From Oenanthe sinensis (taxonomy: Eukaryota; Streptophyta; Magnoliopsida; Apiales; Apiaceae), in contig CM053800.1 of the NCBI GenBank assembly GCA_028671895.1, positions 25,255,886 to 25,319,885 of the forward strand: 64,000 nucleotides of DNA. Direction: 5' to 3'. The notes under the pieces are model-generated. The model ran no database searches. It saw nothing but the letters and a program-made list of their open reading frames with translations, and was not told the origin of the DNA. Below are positions 1-11,590 of the stretch, one piece after another. Made by a program: the position numbers and the translations under genes. Every line of letters starts with the position of its first letter. The first letter of the stretch is position 1.

Positions 1-2583
1 TTCTTTCTTTTCAGAGTATGTTGGCTCCAGTATTCCAGTCTCAGGGTCTACTCTAGACTCTGACTACTTCAGTATGACTTCATTAGAAGCTAGAGTCTGA
101 GTGTCACCATCTTTGACTGTTTGTGCATGAGACTCCCCTTCAAGGTGGATAGACTCTGATAGAATAGATTGGAAAATTTCTTCATGAGCATCCATCAAAG
201 TTTGTCCTCCCATATCACTGGGGTTCTCATCAGCTCTTTGGTGAGTTGCCAAGGAGGGCCCAACAGCATACTCCTCTGCCCCACTATCACCCAACCTCTG
301 ACTAGGTGGTTCTTGTGTGGGTGAGGCAGACTGAGTATCGTTTTCACTAGTCACCATTGGTGCACTAGTCCCAACCTCCAACTGCCTTGCATCACCTGCT
401 ACCTCCTGTGGTTCCACCAAAGTTAATGCATCCAAGTGTCCATTGAGAAAGATCCTGGCATGGAGTGCATGGATGGCCTAGGTAAAAGTCAAGTGAAAGG
501 AATCCTGCAGTTCCCTTGCAATCTTGTGATAATGTGAGCCCTTGAGTTGATCCAATCTACTTTCATAGGTCGGATAGATGTATTTGTTGGCCACCTTTCC
601 TACATTTTGGACAAGAAATCAACCACCTTCCTTGAAAGAGGTTGAATAGTAGAAATCCAATCAATAGTTGTCCTGTAGGTAATCCCTTGATCCCAAATTG
701 CTTCATAGTCAAAAAATGGTTGCTCAATCTCAGTTTCCAACTCAGCAACAGACTCTGATTCTCTCATTTTGTAGATCTTAAGCTTTTTAGGCTTCTTTGT
801 GATTTGCTTTTCAGAGTCTGGCACACCTAGTGCTTTGAGAACTTCAGTTGTCCTGCCTTCTTGAGCCCAGCTACTTTTTCTTGGAATGAAGAGTTGAATA
901 GGTAGTTGTATAGAGATTTGACCACATCCTGTGCAGACATTTGTAGCTCCTATTCCATTCTCTTCCTTAGGGCTTCATAGGTTGAAAGAAAATCCAAGAC
1001 TTGAGATTTAGTCTGATGTTGCTCTGGATCTTCAATTGACTCCACCAAAGGATATAAGAATAGCAGTGCCTCATCACTTGGAGTAATGATCTCATCAATC
1101 AGACTTGAGGCTGCATCCTATGGCATTCCTTCCTAAAATGTCTCATGATCAGAGTCTAAAGGCAGTCTAGACTCTGACTCAACATTAGACTCTGGTTCAG
1201 GTAATTTCTTGCTTTCAGAGTCTGGCTCTACAGGAGCCTTGGAAGCATCTATTTCCTGCAAAACAGGATTATTAATAATAATAGGCTTGTGTGTGTGTGC
1301 AGAATAAGCCTTCCTCAACCTTCTGTACTTCTGAGCAAAAGATTTCTCAGGAGATTCAATTTGAGAATCCTGAGGTGCATTCCTAAGTTTTTCAGAGTCT
1401 GTAGCCTTTGGAGATTCTACAGACTTGGCTTGAGGGTAAGAATCAAGTGTTTCATGACCTTCTTTTAGCAAAGAAAGACCTTCAACAACTTGTTTCTCTA
1501 GAGGGTTGAGCTCCTCATCACTATGCTCATCTATAAGCCTAGATTGAATCAATTTCCTCCTCTTTACAACTGGTGCCTGTTGACAGACACCAGAGGTTTG
1601 TTTCTTTTTGGATTTTGGTTTTGAAGATTGTTTCTTTTAAGGTGATTGGGAGACTTGGGTAGATGCAGGGGGACTCTCCATTACTTGCTCCTGAACCATT
1701 TCACCACCAAAAAACGAAGCATTGTAGATAGAAGGTTTGTAGGTTGAGAGTTGTACCTGCATTACCTGTGGATAGTGCATGGCAGGTAGACTCTTCTTTT
1801 TGTCATCAATTCTCTTGATATCAGAGAATATCCTCCCTTGCTGTTGGTATGCCTGCACACAGCAATTATCTGCCAACTTGGTTGACATGTCAGGAATGAA
1901 GTGGTTGAGGAGAATCATGAAAAATCTATGATAGTAGACTTTCTTCCTCCCCTCTTGCACATTATTTAATTTAGCTCCTATTTGAGTGAGCAACATATCA
2001 CCAATGTTGATCACCTTGTCAAACAGGAGACTGTGACCAATTTGATATGTAATAGCAGTAATAGCATCAAAACCACTACACTTACCAATAAATCACTTAG
2101 CAAGTTGGTCAAAGAAAAAGGACCATTCCTTCCTTAAATATGGCCTAGTTATCTTACTCATGTTATCTAAGCTAGCAGATTAACCTATTTCCATAAACAT
2201 GCTTTTAATGTCATCATCAAATATAGTATTATCAAAAGAAGACTTAATAGGCAGTTTAAACACAGAATTAAGTATATCTGCAGTTACATCAAAAGTAGTG
2301 GAGCCAAAGGTGAACATGATTTTATCTGGTTGATCCTGAAAAGGATCAACTACCTTTGCAGAGCTCCAGGCTTGTGAAACAGCATCCATATGAATCACTG
2401 GTGATGCCTTGAGTATATAACTGAGCTCACTCTACTCCAAGAAATCCATCATAGGATAGTAGTCAGCATCTACCCCTTTCTTGTCGCCAAGGGCTGCCAC
2501 ATGGTTAGTGGTCATGAACTCAAAGTTTCCAAAGGTGAATGCGATAGCTTTGGTCCCCTCATCACAGTTGAGATAACAGCCAT
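1..2583 (-). pseudogene. R ORF3 (post-pol Sirevirus-type ORF), broken and cut off by the window edge
   Basis: Open pieces at 2432-2583, 2180-2398, 1637-2014, 1133-1552, 563-824 and 64-435 follow one another in different frames. The first part aligns by eye with the N-terminal domain of S ORF3. Both have PMMDFLE or PLMKFLE, then a valine- and tryptophan-rich stretch, then a 'FDAIT' block, then 'DCCVQ' or 'NCCVQ' followed by a short basic segment. I place the start at the ATG at 2583 because its position and its Met-Ala opening resemble S. The later part is acidic and rich in Asp-Ser and Glu-Ser coded by the AGACTCTGA motif, for example at 1140-1215. No membrane segment or signal peptide is evident, so I would not call it an envelope. 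Its function is unknown. Confidence 0.65.
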
Positions 2584-2815
2584 TGAAATCGTTGAGATGA
2601 AAGTGATGAATTCGCTTGAACAAATTTGCTAGGGTTCGTAAAGAGCTCTGTGAATATTTGTGCCTTAGAAAATAATTGCAAGAAACAAGTGAGTAAATTG
2701 TATGAAAAATTCTATTTTGTTCAAGTTGCATACAATACACACGATTCTACAGTCTATCTCCAGTCAAAAACAACTGTTACCGCCTATTTCAAGTCATTTG
2801 AACAATTTAGACACA

Positions 2816-2955
2816 ATCAGAGTCTGCAGGCGCGAACTTGAACCGTTTCGGAGTCTAGACGATAATTGTTTTTCAGAGTCTACAGACTCTCAGAGTCTAC
2901 AGACTAGTCAGAGTTTACAGACTCGTCATAGTCTAAAAACTAGACTCTGTCAAGA
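2816..2955. repeat. AGAGTCT/AGACTCT motif cluster between R pol and R ORF3
   Basis: About ten copies or near copies of CAGAGTCTRCAGACT-type sequence lie in 140 bases, in both orientations, for example at 2816-2826 and 2874-2913. The cluster lies upstream of R ORF3 (start near 2583) in element orientation. The same motif fills the R LTR and is scattered in R coding linkers. Confidence 0.8.
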
Positions 2956-3085
2956 TAAAGTACCTCAAGAATTTTGCATTAACAAATTATACTTTGACAC
3001 ATCAGGAGCTATAATTAAAGTACATACCTTGCTTCTTGTAATTTGTAATCACTTACATGTTTAACATACCTAATTCACCTACCAG

Positions 3086-3445
3086 TCAAAGAAAGGTAGA
3101 CTCATCAAGTGGTTTTGTCAAAATGTATGCAATCTGTTTGTCAGTTGGAACATAGTGAAGTGTCACAGTACCATTTTCAACATGTTCTCTAATAAAATGA
3201 TACCTGACATCAATGTGCTTTGTTCTGGAATGTTGGACTGGATTCTCTGCAATTTTAATAGCACTAGTATTATCACAATACATAGAAATATTTGAGAATG
3301 TTAGTCCATAATCAAGTAATTGATTTCTTATCCACAGAATTTGAGCACAGCAACTCTCAGCGGCAATATATTCAGCCTCAGCTGTTGAGGTTGATACAGT
3401 GTGTTGTTTTTTGCTAAACCAAGAAATTAATCTGTTGCCAAGAAA
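3086..3445 (-). pseudogene. R pol, RNase H part
   Basis: The reading shows the copia RNase H blocks: a Trp-Phe-Ser-Lys-Lys-Gln stretch, the TAEAEY block, a DNTSAI block near 3260, then [13 protein letters not shown] and a C-terminal LTKPL-type ending. It follows the RT part in the same frame after one in-frame stop at about 3446-3448, just behind the STTG block. Near its end, where S has 'LADIFTKP', the R copy reads 'IAYILTKP', so even the conserved Ala-Asp is altered. It is a non-functional remnant of the enzyme that removes RNA from the RNA-DNA hybrid during reverse transcription. Confidence 0.85.
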
Positions 3446-5052
3446 CTAGCACTGACCTGTTGTGCTTTTCCTGTCTACTTTGCATCCTGCATAGTCAGAA
3501 TCTGAATAACCAATTAATGAAAAATCTGACTCTCTAGGATACCAAAGTCCAAGAGTTTGTGCCCCCTTGAGATATCTAAAAATTCTTTTTACAGCTATTA
3601 AATGTGATTCTCTGGGGTCAGCTTGAAATCTAGCACACAGACAAGTTGCAAACATTATATCTGGTCTACTAGCAGTTAAATATAATAATGAGCCAATCAT
3701 ACCTCTGTAGCTAGTGTTGTCAACTTTCTTACCCTTTGGGTCAGAGTCTAGCTTAGTGGCTATTGACATGGGAGTTTTAGCAGTTGCAGAATGTTGCATA
3801 TCAAACTTCTTCTGTAGTTCTTTTACATACTTTGTTTGATTAATGAAAATTCCATCATCATTCTGTTTGACTTGAAGCCCCAAAAAGAAGTTTAATTCTC
3901 CCATCATGCTCATTTCATAATTTGACTGCAATAGTTTACTAAACTTTTCACAGAGTTTATCATTAGTAAAACTAAATATAATATCATCAACATAAATTTG
4001 GACAAGAAAAATGTCACCTTTATACTTTCTAATAAAGAGAGTTTTGTCAATGGTACCTCTTATGAATCCATTTTCAAGAAGAAATTTTGAAAGAGTTTCA
4101 TACCATGCTCTAGATGCTTGCTTCAATCCATAAAGTGCCTTATCTAATCTGTAAACATGATTAGGATATTTAGGATCAACAAATCTTGGTGGTTGCTCCA
4201 CATAGACTTCTTCTTCCAATTTTCCATTCAAGAAGACACTTTTTACATCCATCTGATACACCTTGAATTTTGAATGAGCTGCAAAGGCAGGAAACATTCT
4301 TATGGCTTCCAATCTTGCCACTGGTGCAAAAGTTTCATCATAATCAATTCCTTCCTCCTGTGAGTATCCTTTTGCAACTAGCCTTGCTTTGTTCTTATTA
4401 CAGTTCCACTCTCATCAAGTTTGTTTCTGTACACCCATTTTGCACCAACAACTGATCTATCTTTAGGCCTTGGTACAAGTTTCCACACTTTGTTTCTCTC
4501 AAATTCATTCAATTCCTCTTGCATTGCAATTATCCAATCAGGGTCTTGCAAGGCTTCCTCAATTTTCTTGGGTTCATTCTTTGAGAGAAAACAGCTATAA
4601 AGACATTCATTTTGAGTGGTTGTTCTTGTTTGTACACCACTCTCAGGGACACCAATTATTAAGTCAGGAGTGTGACCTCTTGTCCATTTTCTAGCTGGTG
4701 GAAGATTGATTCTTGAACTAGAAGCTCCCCCTAAGTCATTTGCATCTTCTGTATTTAAGTGAAATTCAAATGAAGAGGCTCCCCCTAAATTGCTTGACTT
4801 TGTCAAGGGTTCAGAGTTGTTTGATCCAGACCCTGGTGAGTTAGATTCTGAGGAATTTGACTCGGTCTGTCTAGACTCTGTCTGGGTAGACCCTGACCTG
4901 TTAGACTCTGAATCATTTGGAGTTGTATTTCCTAGCTCCCCCTCAAAATGTGCAGGTTCCTGTGTTGGATTAGGAGTTACTTGAGGGTCTTCATCCTCTT
5001 CTTCTTCATTTATCTCATAACTTTTTAGATTTTCAAATTCCAGTATAGTAAA
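3446..5052 (-). pseudogene. R pol, integrase-RT linker and reverse transcriptase
   Basis: Starting just after a stop at 5053-5055, a Ser- and Asp-rich linker (about 4800-5050) full of AGACTCTGA-type motifs leads into the RT. RT blocks are clear: the 'DPDWIIAMQEEL' entry near 4540, '[11 protein letters not shown]' near 4240, '[12 protein letters not shown]' near 4120, the catalytic YVDD near 3990 and '[19 protein letters not shown]' near 3640. A one-base frameshift lies near 4385-4395, inside the block that reads '[12 protein letters not shown]' in S, and a stop ends the frame at 3446. The catalytic residues survive but the frame does not. Confidence 0.88.
4800..4925. repeat. AGACTCTGA motif cluster in the R integrase-RT linker
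   Basis: Copies and near copies of TTAGACTCTGA, TAGACTCTGTC and GATTCTGAGG are packed in about 120 bases. Read on the element strand they give mostly Asp-Ser and Glu-Ser pairs. The position is equivalent to the TCAATCGAT cluster in the linker of S (50876-50966). Confidence 0.75.
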
Positions 5053-6369
5053 CTATGACTCATCTTGCAATTCTGTAAACTTTTTATCATCAAATGCAAC
5101 ATGAATAGATTCCATAACAATTTTGGTTCTGAGATTAAACACTCTGAATGCTTTTGTGTTTGATGCATATCCAAGAAAAATTGATTCATCTGCTTTGGCT
5201 TTAAATTTGCTCAGATTTTCAGGATGTACTTTCAGTACATAACACTTGCATCCAAATATGTGAAAATGTTTCACACTTGGCTTCTTGTCCTTTATCATTT
5301 CATAGGGAGTCTTTCTATGCATATTTATTAAAGTACAGTTTTGAGTGAAACATGCTGTATTGACTGCCTCTGCCCAAAAATATACTGGTAGCTTAGACTC
5401 TGCCAGCATTGTTCTGGCAGTTTCTATGAGGGTTCTATTCTTTCTCTCCACAACTCCATTTTGTTGAGGAGTTCCTGGTGCAGAAAATTGTTGAGAAATT
5501 CCTTTTAATGCACAGTAGTCTTCCATGATTGAATTCTTGAATTCAGTACCATTGTCACTCCTTAGAACTCTAACTGTTTTCTTTGAATTTCTTTCCAGAA
5601 AAGTGATATGGTCTTTTATGTGTTGTGGAGCTTCATCCTTTGAATGTAGAAAGAAAACCCATGTGAATCTTGTAAAATCATCTACAATAACAAGAGCATA
5701 TTTCTTTTTATTAATAGACATAACATTTACTGGACCAAATAAATCAAGGTGCAATAAATAAAAGGGTTCAGAAATGGTGTTTATTGTCTTGCTCTTGAAG
5801 GCTGATTTCTTTTGCTTTCCAAGTTGACATGCTTCACAGAGTCCATCTTGCACAAAATCAACCTGTGGTAATCCTCTTACAAGACTCTGTTTAACCAACT
5901 TGTTGAGTGTTTTGAAGTTGATGTGTGACAGTTTCTTGTGCCATTTCCAGCTTTCTTCAGTTGAGGCCTTGCTATATAGACATGTGACTTCACTGTGTAT
6001 GCAATCCTCCAAGCTGGCTTCATAAATGTTACCATGTCTCTGTCCTTTGAAAACCAAAATGCCTGTTTCTATGTGAGTCACAAGACACTCTTTGTTGTCA
6101 AAGCCAGTATGGTAACCTTTATCTCCAAGTTGACTTATGCTTATCAAATTGTGCCTTAAGCCATCAACTAGAGCTGCTTGATCAATGATGACATTCCCAA
6201 GTACAATTTTGCCATATCCCAGTGTTTGTCCTTTGTTGCCATCTCCAAAGGATACTTCTGGACCAGCCATTTCCACAAAGTCTGTAAGCAGGGATTTCTT
6301 TCCAGTCATGTGTCCTGAACATCCACTATCCAGGATTAGGGTTACTTTCTTTACCCTGGTTCCCTGCAT
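5053..6369 (-). pseudogene. R pol, protease and integrase part (downstream copy)
   Basis: This is a 438-codon open stretch. It begins Met-Gln-Gly-Thr-Arg and has the protease DSGCSGHMTG motif near residue 15. The integrase zinc-binding HHCC site is complete: WHKKLSHINF, then CEAC further on. The DDE catalytic triad is visible, with Asp in 'HLDLFGPV', Asp in 'RSDNGTEF' and Glu in '[12 protein letters not shown]'. It ends at a stop at 5053 in the linker before RT. Unlike S, the second His of HHCC is intact here. It is the second of two protease copies created by the tandem duplication at 6079-7452, and it is the copy joined to integrase. Confidence 0.88.
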
Positions 6370-6380
6370 ACATAAAGCAG

Positions 6381-6738
6381 CTAGTTAGATGTTTTGAGGA
6401 CCCAAACAGTTTTGGATCCTTTTCTACTAACTTTAGGAGAAACAGGCTTAACAATTTTCACCTTTGGTTTATTATCAATAGAAGATTTTAGCTCATAAAA
6501 ATTATAATACAAATCATGATAGTCTCTACACATATAAATAGAATGAAATATGCTACCACAGTGATAACAAGGTTTCTGTGGTATGTAGTGACTTTTCAGA
6601 GTCTGAGAAGGACTAGACTCTGATTTCATCTCAATTTTTGTTTTACAATCTACAACTAAATGGTTGTGGTTGCCACATCTATAACACTTCTTTCTAGGAG
6701 CATTAGGATCTTTTTGATAATTATTAGCCTTATTAATG
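6381..6738 (-). pseudogene. R gag tail, duplicated copy
   Basis: This repeats the C-terminal end of R gag. It has a CYRCGNHNHLVVDC zinc knuckle (C-x2-C-x4-H-x4-C), then a second Cys/His-like run ending CRDYHDLY, then a basic lysine- and proline-rich tail ending at a TAG. It lies upstream of the intact protease copy because of the tandem duplication. It lacks the internal 57 bases found in the other copy. Confidence 0.85.
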
Positions 6739-7028
6739 CACAAGACACTTTTTGTTGTCAAAGCCAGTATGGTAACCTTTATCTCCTAGTTGACTTATGC
6801 TTATCAAATTGTGTCTTAAGCCATCAACTAGAGCTACTTTTTCAATGATGACATTCCCAAGTACAATCTTGCCATATCCCAGTGTTTGTCCTTTGTTGCC
6901 ATCTCCAAAGGATACTTCTGGGCAGCCATTTCCACAAAGTCTGTAAGCAGGGATTTCTTTCCAGTCATGTGTCCTGAGCATCCACTGTCCAGGATTAGGG
7001 TTACATTATTTACCCTTGTTCCATGCAT
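6739..7028 (-). pseudogene. R pol start, duplicated protease fragment
   Basis: It begins Met-His-Gly-Thr-Arg and shows the protease DSGCSGHMTG motif. A one-base deletion near 6922 then splits the reading into two frames, and the copy ends at the duplication joint at 6739. It is the upstream of two protease copies in R and is not joined to integrase. Confidence 0.87.
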
Positions 7029-7039
7029 ACATAAAGCAA

Positions 7040-8752
7040 CTAGTTAGTTGTTTTGGGGATCCAAACAGTTTTGGATCCTTTTCCTCTAACTTTAGGTGAA
7101 ACAGGTTTAGCAATTTTCACCTTTGATTTACCTGTCTCCTTTGATTTTGACTCTGGTGGAGTCTTAACAGTGTCATACCAGCTTTTGTCAATAGATGATT
7201 TTGGCTCATAAAAATTGAAATACAATTCATGATAGTCTCTACACATATAAATAGAGTGAAATATGCTACCACAGTGATAACAAGGTTTCTGTGGAATGTA
7301 GTGATTTTTCAGAGTCTGTGGAAGACTAAACTCTAATTCTTTTTCAATTTTTGCTTTACAATCTATAGCTAAATGGTTGTGGTTGCCACATCTAAAACAC
7401 TTCTTTCTAGAAGCATTTGGATCCTTTTGATAATTATTTGCTTTATTAATGCCTTCTTTACCATTCCTATTTCTCCTAGTTTTGGTAGACTCTGATAAGT
7501 TCTCTAGCCTTTCTTTTAACTTAGACTTAGACAAGTACCCTATGTTTATATTTTTCTTAGAGTTATTTGTTCCAGTTTCATCTATCTTTTTGTCAACAAC
7601 AAGGAGACTATTGACAGATGATTTTGTGGTTTCAGTCTTTTCTTTAGGAGTCACAAACTTAACAGGAACAAATTTGCTTTTGTCTTTAGTCTTCTTAGCT
7701 TGGCTAGCTTCTGCATTGTTATCATTCTCAACAGTAGGTCTTTTGCCTTGACTATTTTCATAGCCTAGACCAACAGTTTGACAAACATTTTGATTATTGA
7801 GAATTTCTTGAACTTTTCTACCAGAGTCTGTCCAGACTTTAAACTTAAGTCTCTCTTCTTCTAGTTCTTTCTTAACAAAGTCATAGGCTTTCAAAATTTC
7901 AGTGTAGTTATGACTATATTTCTCAGAATCATTTTTGTATTGTTCCATTAATAATAACTCAGACTCTAAATGATCATTCCTTTTAGTTAAGGTTAAATTT
8001 TCTTCTCTCAACCTTTCACTTTCACTAGTGAGAGACCTACATGTTGTCATTATTTTATTAACCTCGCTTTGCACAATTTCTATGCCATTAGAGTCTAAGT
8101 TAATTAAGGATTCAGGAGTAAAGATTGATACCTGAGTTTTAGGAGATGAGGGTTCTTTGGGAGATTGTGATTTTCTTGAGGAGGATTCCATCAATGCTAG
8201 ATTTTCATAATCAATTTCATCCTCTGAGCTTGAATCTGCCCAATCCTTTCCTGTTGATAAAAGTGCTTTTCCTTTTCCTTGACTTTTTGACTTTCTGCAT
8301 TCACTGGCAAGTGCCCCAATATTCCATAGTTGAAACATTTGACCTTTGCTTTGTCAAGTTTGATTATAGTACTTTTGCTCTTTTCATTCTTCTCATCTTC
8401 TTTCTTGAATGATGACCTTTTGCTAAATTTGCCAGTTCTTTTGTTAAATTTCATTCTTTTGAAAGTTTTGGCAAATATAGCCAACATTTGACTTAGATCA
8501 ATCTCTTCATCAGAATCAGATTCTGTGTCAGTAGACTCTGACTCCACAACAGTTTTACCCTTCTTTCTTGAATCCTTGATTTTTGTTTCAGTGGATTGTT
8601 CCTGTTATTCTTTTTCAGACTCCATTAAGAGTGCTACAGATTTTGTCTTCACATACTTCTTATTCTTCCTCTATTGCATCTCTAAATCATATGTCTTGAG
8701 CCTGCCATACAATTCTTCTAGAGTTAGTTCATCCAAATCTATAGCTTCCCTT
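7040..8752 (-). pseudogene. R gag, C-terminal part (downstream of the P insertion)
   Basis: Reading resumes at 8752 with the gag segment that precedes 'LEELYGRLKTY', which matches 'LEKLYGILKTY' of S gag. A first zinc knuckle near 8320 is damaged (CFNYG instead of CFNCG). A frameshift near 8200-8340 follows, then an acidic block ending 'ENLALM', as in S, a coiled-coil-like Glu/Lys/Leu stretch, and a second knuckle (CFRCGNHNHLAIDC). It ends at a TAG at 7040-7042, just before pol in another frame. AGAGTCT motifs recur at about 7139, 7310, 7493, 7830, 7970 and 8520-8540. Confidence 0.85.
8748..8752. repeat. Target site duplication of P, left copy (CCCTT)
   Basis: CCCTT directly precedes the LTR start TGAAGGG. 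The same five bases follow the other end of P at 17388-17392. Confidence 0.92.
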
Positions 8753-10352
8753 TGAAGGGTTTCGGGCATGAAAATGCAAAGGAATTAACGTAAAAATAAA
8801 AAAAAATGAAACCCAATCGCAGGATCCATGTATAATGTTGGATGATTATGGTGAAGAAGTCTGTACCTTAACAAAGCTTTCCGTATGTTGTTTAATGGAG
8901 GTCCAGAAAAGATGAATCACAGCAGCCCTTTGTTGCAAAGATTTGTTCTCCAAAGAAGTCCACACGAACGCCCGAATGTCCTACGATCACCGGAGTCGGT
9001 ACTAGCCGAATTGTTTGCCTCCTTCTCTCTCTCTCTCTCTTTCTCTAGCCTCTCTTGATGTTGAGCAGCTAGGGTTTTTCTCTAAAAACGAAATTTGATG
9101 ATTAAACCCTAATACTATACATCATTATGTATATATAGGGGAGAGAGAGATTTTAGGCATAACCCTAATCCATGTGGTTTCCAAAACCCATTATGACTTT
9201 GGGTTATTATTATTATTAAATCTGAATTCTAATATAATTAATCAAGTCCCACTTAATTAATTCAATAATTAAATTCGAATAATAATAATACTTATTAAAT
9301 CTGAATTCTAATATAATTAATCAAGTCCCACTTAATTAATTTAATAATTAAATTCGAATAAACAATAATATATTTAAATTCGTAATTTAAATAAACCTCC
9401 ATTTTGACGTTCTTTGTGTGTGACCCTTTAGGTTATTATTACGTTGGCAATAATTTTATTATCTAATAATAAAATTATAAACAATGAGCGGCATCTAGTA
9501 ATACATCATTGCTACCCAAGTAACAATAATAATTGGTGATTCAATTAAACCTTTCGTGAATAATGTTCCATGTAATATAATCCATTTAACCTTATAGTAT
9601 AGATCAAACTCGAGGCATGTATAGTGTCATCATCTTCAACGTTTAATCTTGGTTTCCTTGATCAATGAGTAGACTATTTAAACAAATCAATATTTGAGCA
9701 TGGCCATGCATTTCATAGTCTCACTCAATCAAGAGGCCAATAATATCACTCCTAGAATTTGAGGGTTAAATCCTATATCTATCATTCATATTCCTCATAC
9801 GATTCATAGCATACCCAATGTCCACCAATATCATTACTCGGTTAAAGGTAATTTTGAGTGTAATCAAAGTATATTAATTCTCGTATAGAAATATAATGTT
9901 TTCAAGTCAGAGGATCATTACATCATTATCACTGTGAGATTTCTTATGACACTTATTAACATGTAGAATCTCACGGCGGGTCTTTCCAGTGTCATGTATT
10001 GATACATACACTTATGTTCTTGACTTTAGTATCACCATACCTATGACCAATGAGATGTGGTCATCTGTCAACAAACATACTAGTCTTATTGCATTATTAC
10101 TGTCCTTAAATAATAATACTTGACTAGGTAATTTTAGGAATAAAATACTATTCATATAATCTCATTTTTAAGTCACATACTTAAAGATATATATTACGTA
10201 TTAATATTCCAAGGATTTTTATTATTCTTTCAATTTATGACGCAGTAAATAAAGATATAATAAATATTAATTAAATAATCACATAAAACATAATCCTTAA
10301 TTGTTTTCAATAAAACATTAAAAGTATTGTCTCTAGGACACCAATACTAACA
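8753..10352 (-). repeat. P 3' LTR
   Basis: It matches 15789-17387 over its whole length and has TG..CA ends. A TATA-like run lies at about 9130-9138 (CTATATATA on the element strand), and a CT repeat lies at about 9021-9046. It contains a 78-base direct repeat, at 9215-9292 and 9293-9360. Confidence 0.93.
9215..9360. repeat. Tandem repeat of about 78 bases within the P LTR
   Basis: Two successive copies of an AT-rich block run from TTAAATCTGAATTC to AAATTCGAATA; the second copy is shorter. The same pair occurs in the other LTR at about 16250-16395, so it pre-dates this insertion. Confidence 0.85.
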
Positions 10353-10366
10353 ATCTCCCACTTGTA
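10353..10366 (-). other. P polypurine tract
   Basis: On the element strand this reads AAGTGGGAGAT directly against the 3' LTR. That is the usual place and composition for the plus-strand primer. Confidence 0.75.
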
Positions 10367-11590
10367 TTAGAGCCAATCTCTCATGTATCTAATACCTATG
10401 GAACTAGTATGACCTTCGTGCTTCTGCTGCGACAAAGCCTTAGTCAGTGGGTCTGCATTATTCTTATTAGTATGCACTTTACATATATGTATATCTCCTT
10501 GATCATTAATCTCATTAATTAGGTGATATCTCCTAAGTACATCCCCAAACAATCTCCTTGGCTGCTTCATAAGCATCAATATACTCAGGCTCTATTGTAG
10601 AATCAATAACTGTCTCTGCTGTGAACCATTCCAGCATACAATATCTCCATTTAGACAAAACACAAATCCAGACTGAGAAATCGAATCATCCTTGTCTGTC
10701 TAGAAACTAGCATCGGTGTAACCTTTTACAACCAGCTTATCTTCTCCTCCATATACCAAGAATTAATCTTTAGTCCTCTTCAAGTACTTAAGAATATTCT
10801 TGACTGCTGTCCAGTGACCTTCACCTGGATTAGACTACTATCTACTCTGACTTAGGCCGATCATTCTTCTTGATCTATCTCTATAGATCTTGATACCTAA
10901 AATATAGGTCGCTTCGCCTAAGCCTTTCATTGAGAAATTCTTACTCAACCAAGTCTTAACAGCCTGTAAAGAAGGAATGTCATTCCCTATTATTAATATA
11001 TCATCAACATATAATTATAGGAATGCCACATTGCTCCCACTTACCTTCTTGTAAACACATGGTTCATCTTCATTTTGAATACACCCAAACTCTTTGACAG
11101 TTTCATCAAAACGAATGTTCCATCTCCTTGAGGCTTGTTTCAATCCATAAATGGATCGGCGCAACTTACATACCTTTACAGCATTCTTTGGATCAACAAA
11201 ACCTTCAGGCTGTGTCATATACACATCCATATCTTCTTCAAGGATCCCATTTAAGAAAGCAGTTTTGACATCCATCTGTCAGATTTCATAATCATAGTAA
11301 GCAGCTATAGCAAGCAAAATCCTGATGGACTTGACCATAGCCACTGGTGAAAAAGTCTCATCATAGTCAATACCATGAATTTGCTTGAAACCTTTTTCCA
11401 CCAATGGTGCCTTATAGGTCTGTACATTACCATCCATGTCGGTCTTCTTCTTGAAAACCCAATTGCACCCTATAGGTTTTACCCCTTTAGGTGGATCAAT
11501 CAAAGTCCATACTTGATTAATATACATGGATTCCATCTCAGATTTCATGGCATCTAGCCATCTCTTGGATTCTGGAGTGTTCATAGAATC
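10367..11590 (-). pseudogene. P pol, reverse transcriptase and RNase H part
   Basis: RT blocks are seen in order: 'KRWLDAMKSEMESM' near 11560, 'CNWVFKKK' near 11440, 'DYDETFSPVAMVKSIR' near 11350, 'MDVKTAFLNG' near 11270, '[13 protein letters not shown]' near 11150, then YVDD near 11000. The RNase H end carries 'HICKVHTNKNNADPLTKAL' near 10480. Breaks include a Trp-to-stop change between 11275 and 11279, a stop just before YVDD at 11015-11017, and frame losses between 10580 and 11015. The reading ends at about 10367, next to the polypurine tract. Confidence 0.85.

Larger units (their letters stand above)
6079..7452. repeat. Tandem duplication of the R gag-pol junction (unit about 660-710 bases)
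   Basis: 6079-6739 and 6739-7452 are near copies. Both begin CACAAGACACT and end TATTAATGC, sharing a single C at the junction. Each copy holds the gag tail with its zinc knuckle, the gag stop, and the start of pol with protease DSGCSGHMTG. The left copy lacks about 57 bases present in the right copy at about 7130-7187. The right copy has lost one base in the protease (GGGCAG against GGACCAG), which breaks its frame. Confidence 0.9.

Noticed and set aside
9021..9050. CT repeat in the P LTR as a separate microsatellite
   Set aside because: Present in both LTRs at the same place, so it is part of the LTR leader rather than an independent repeat.
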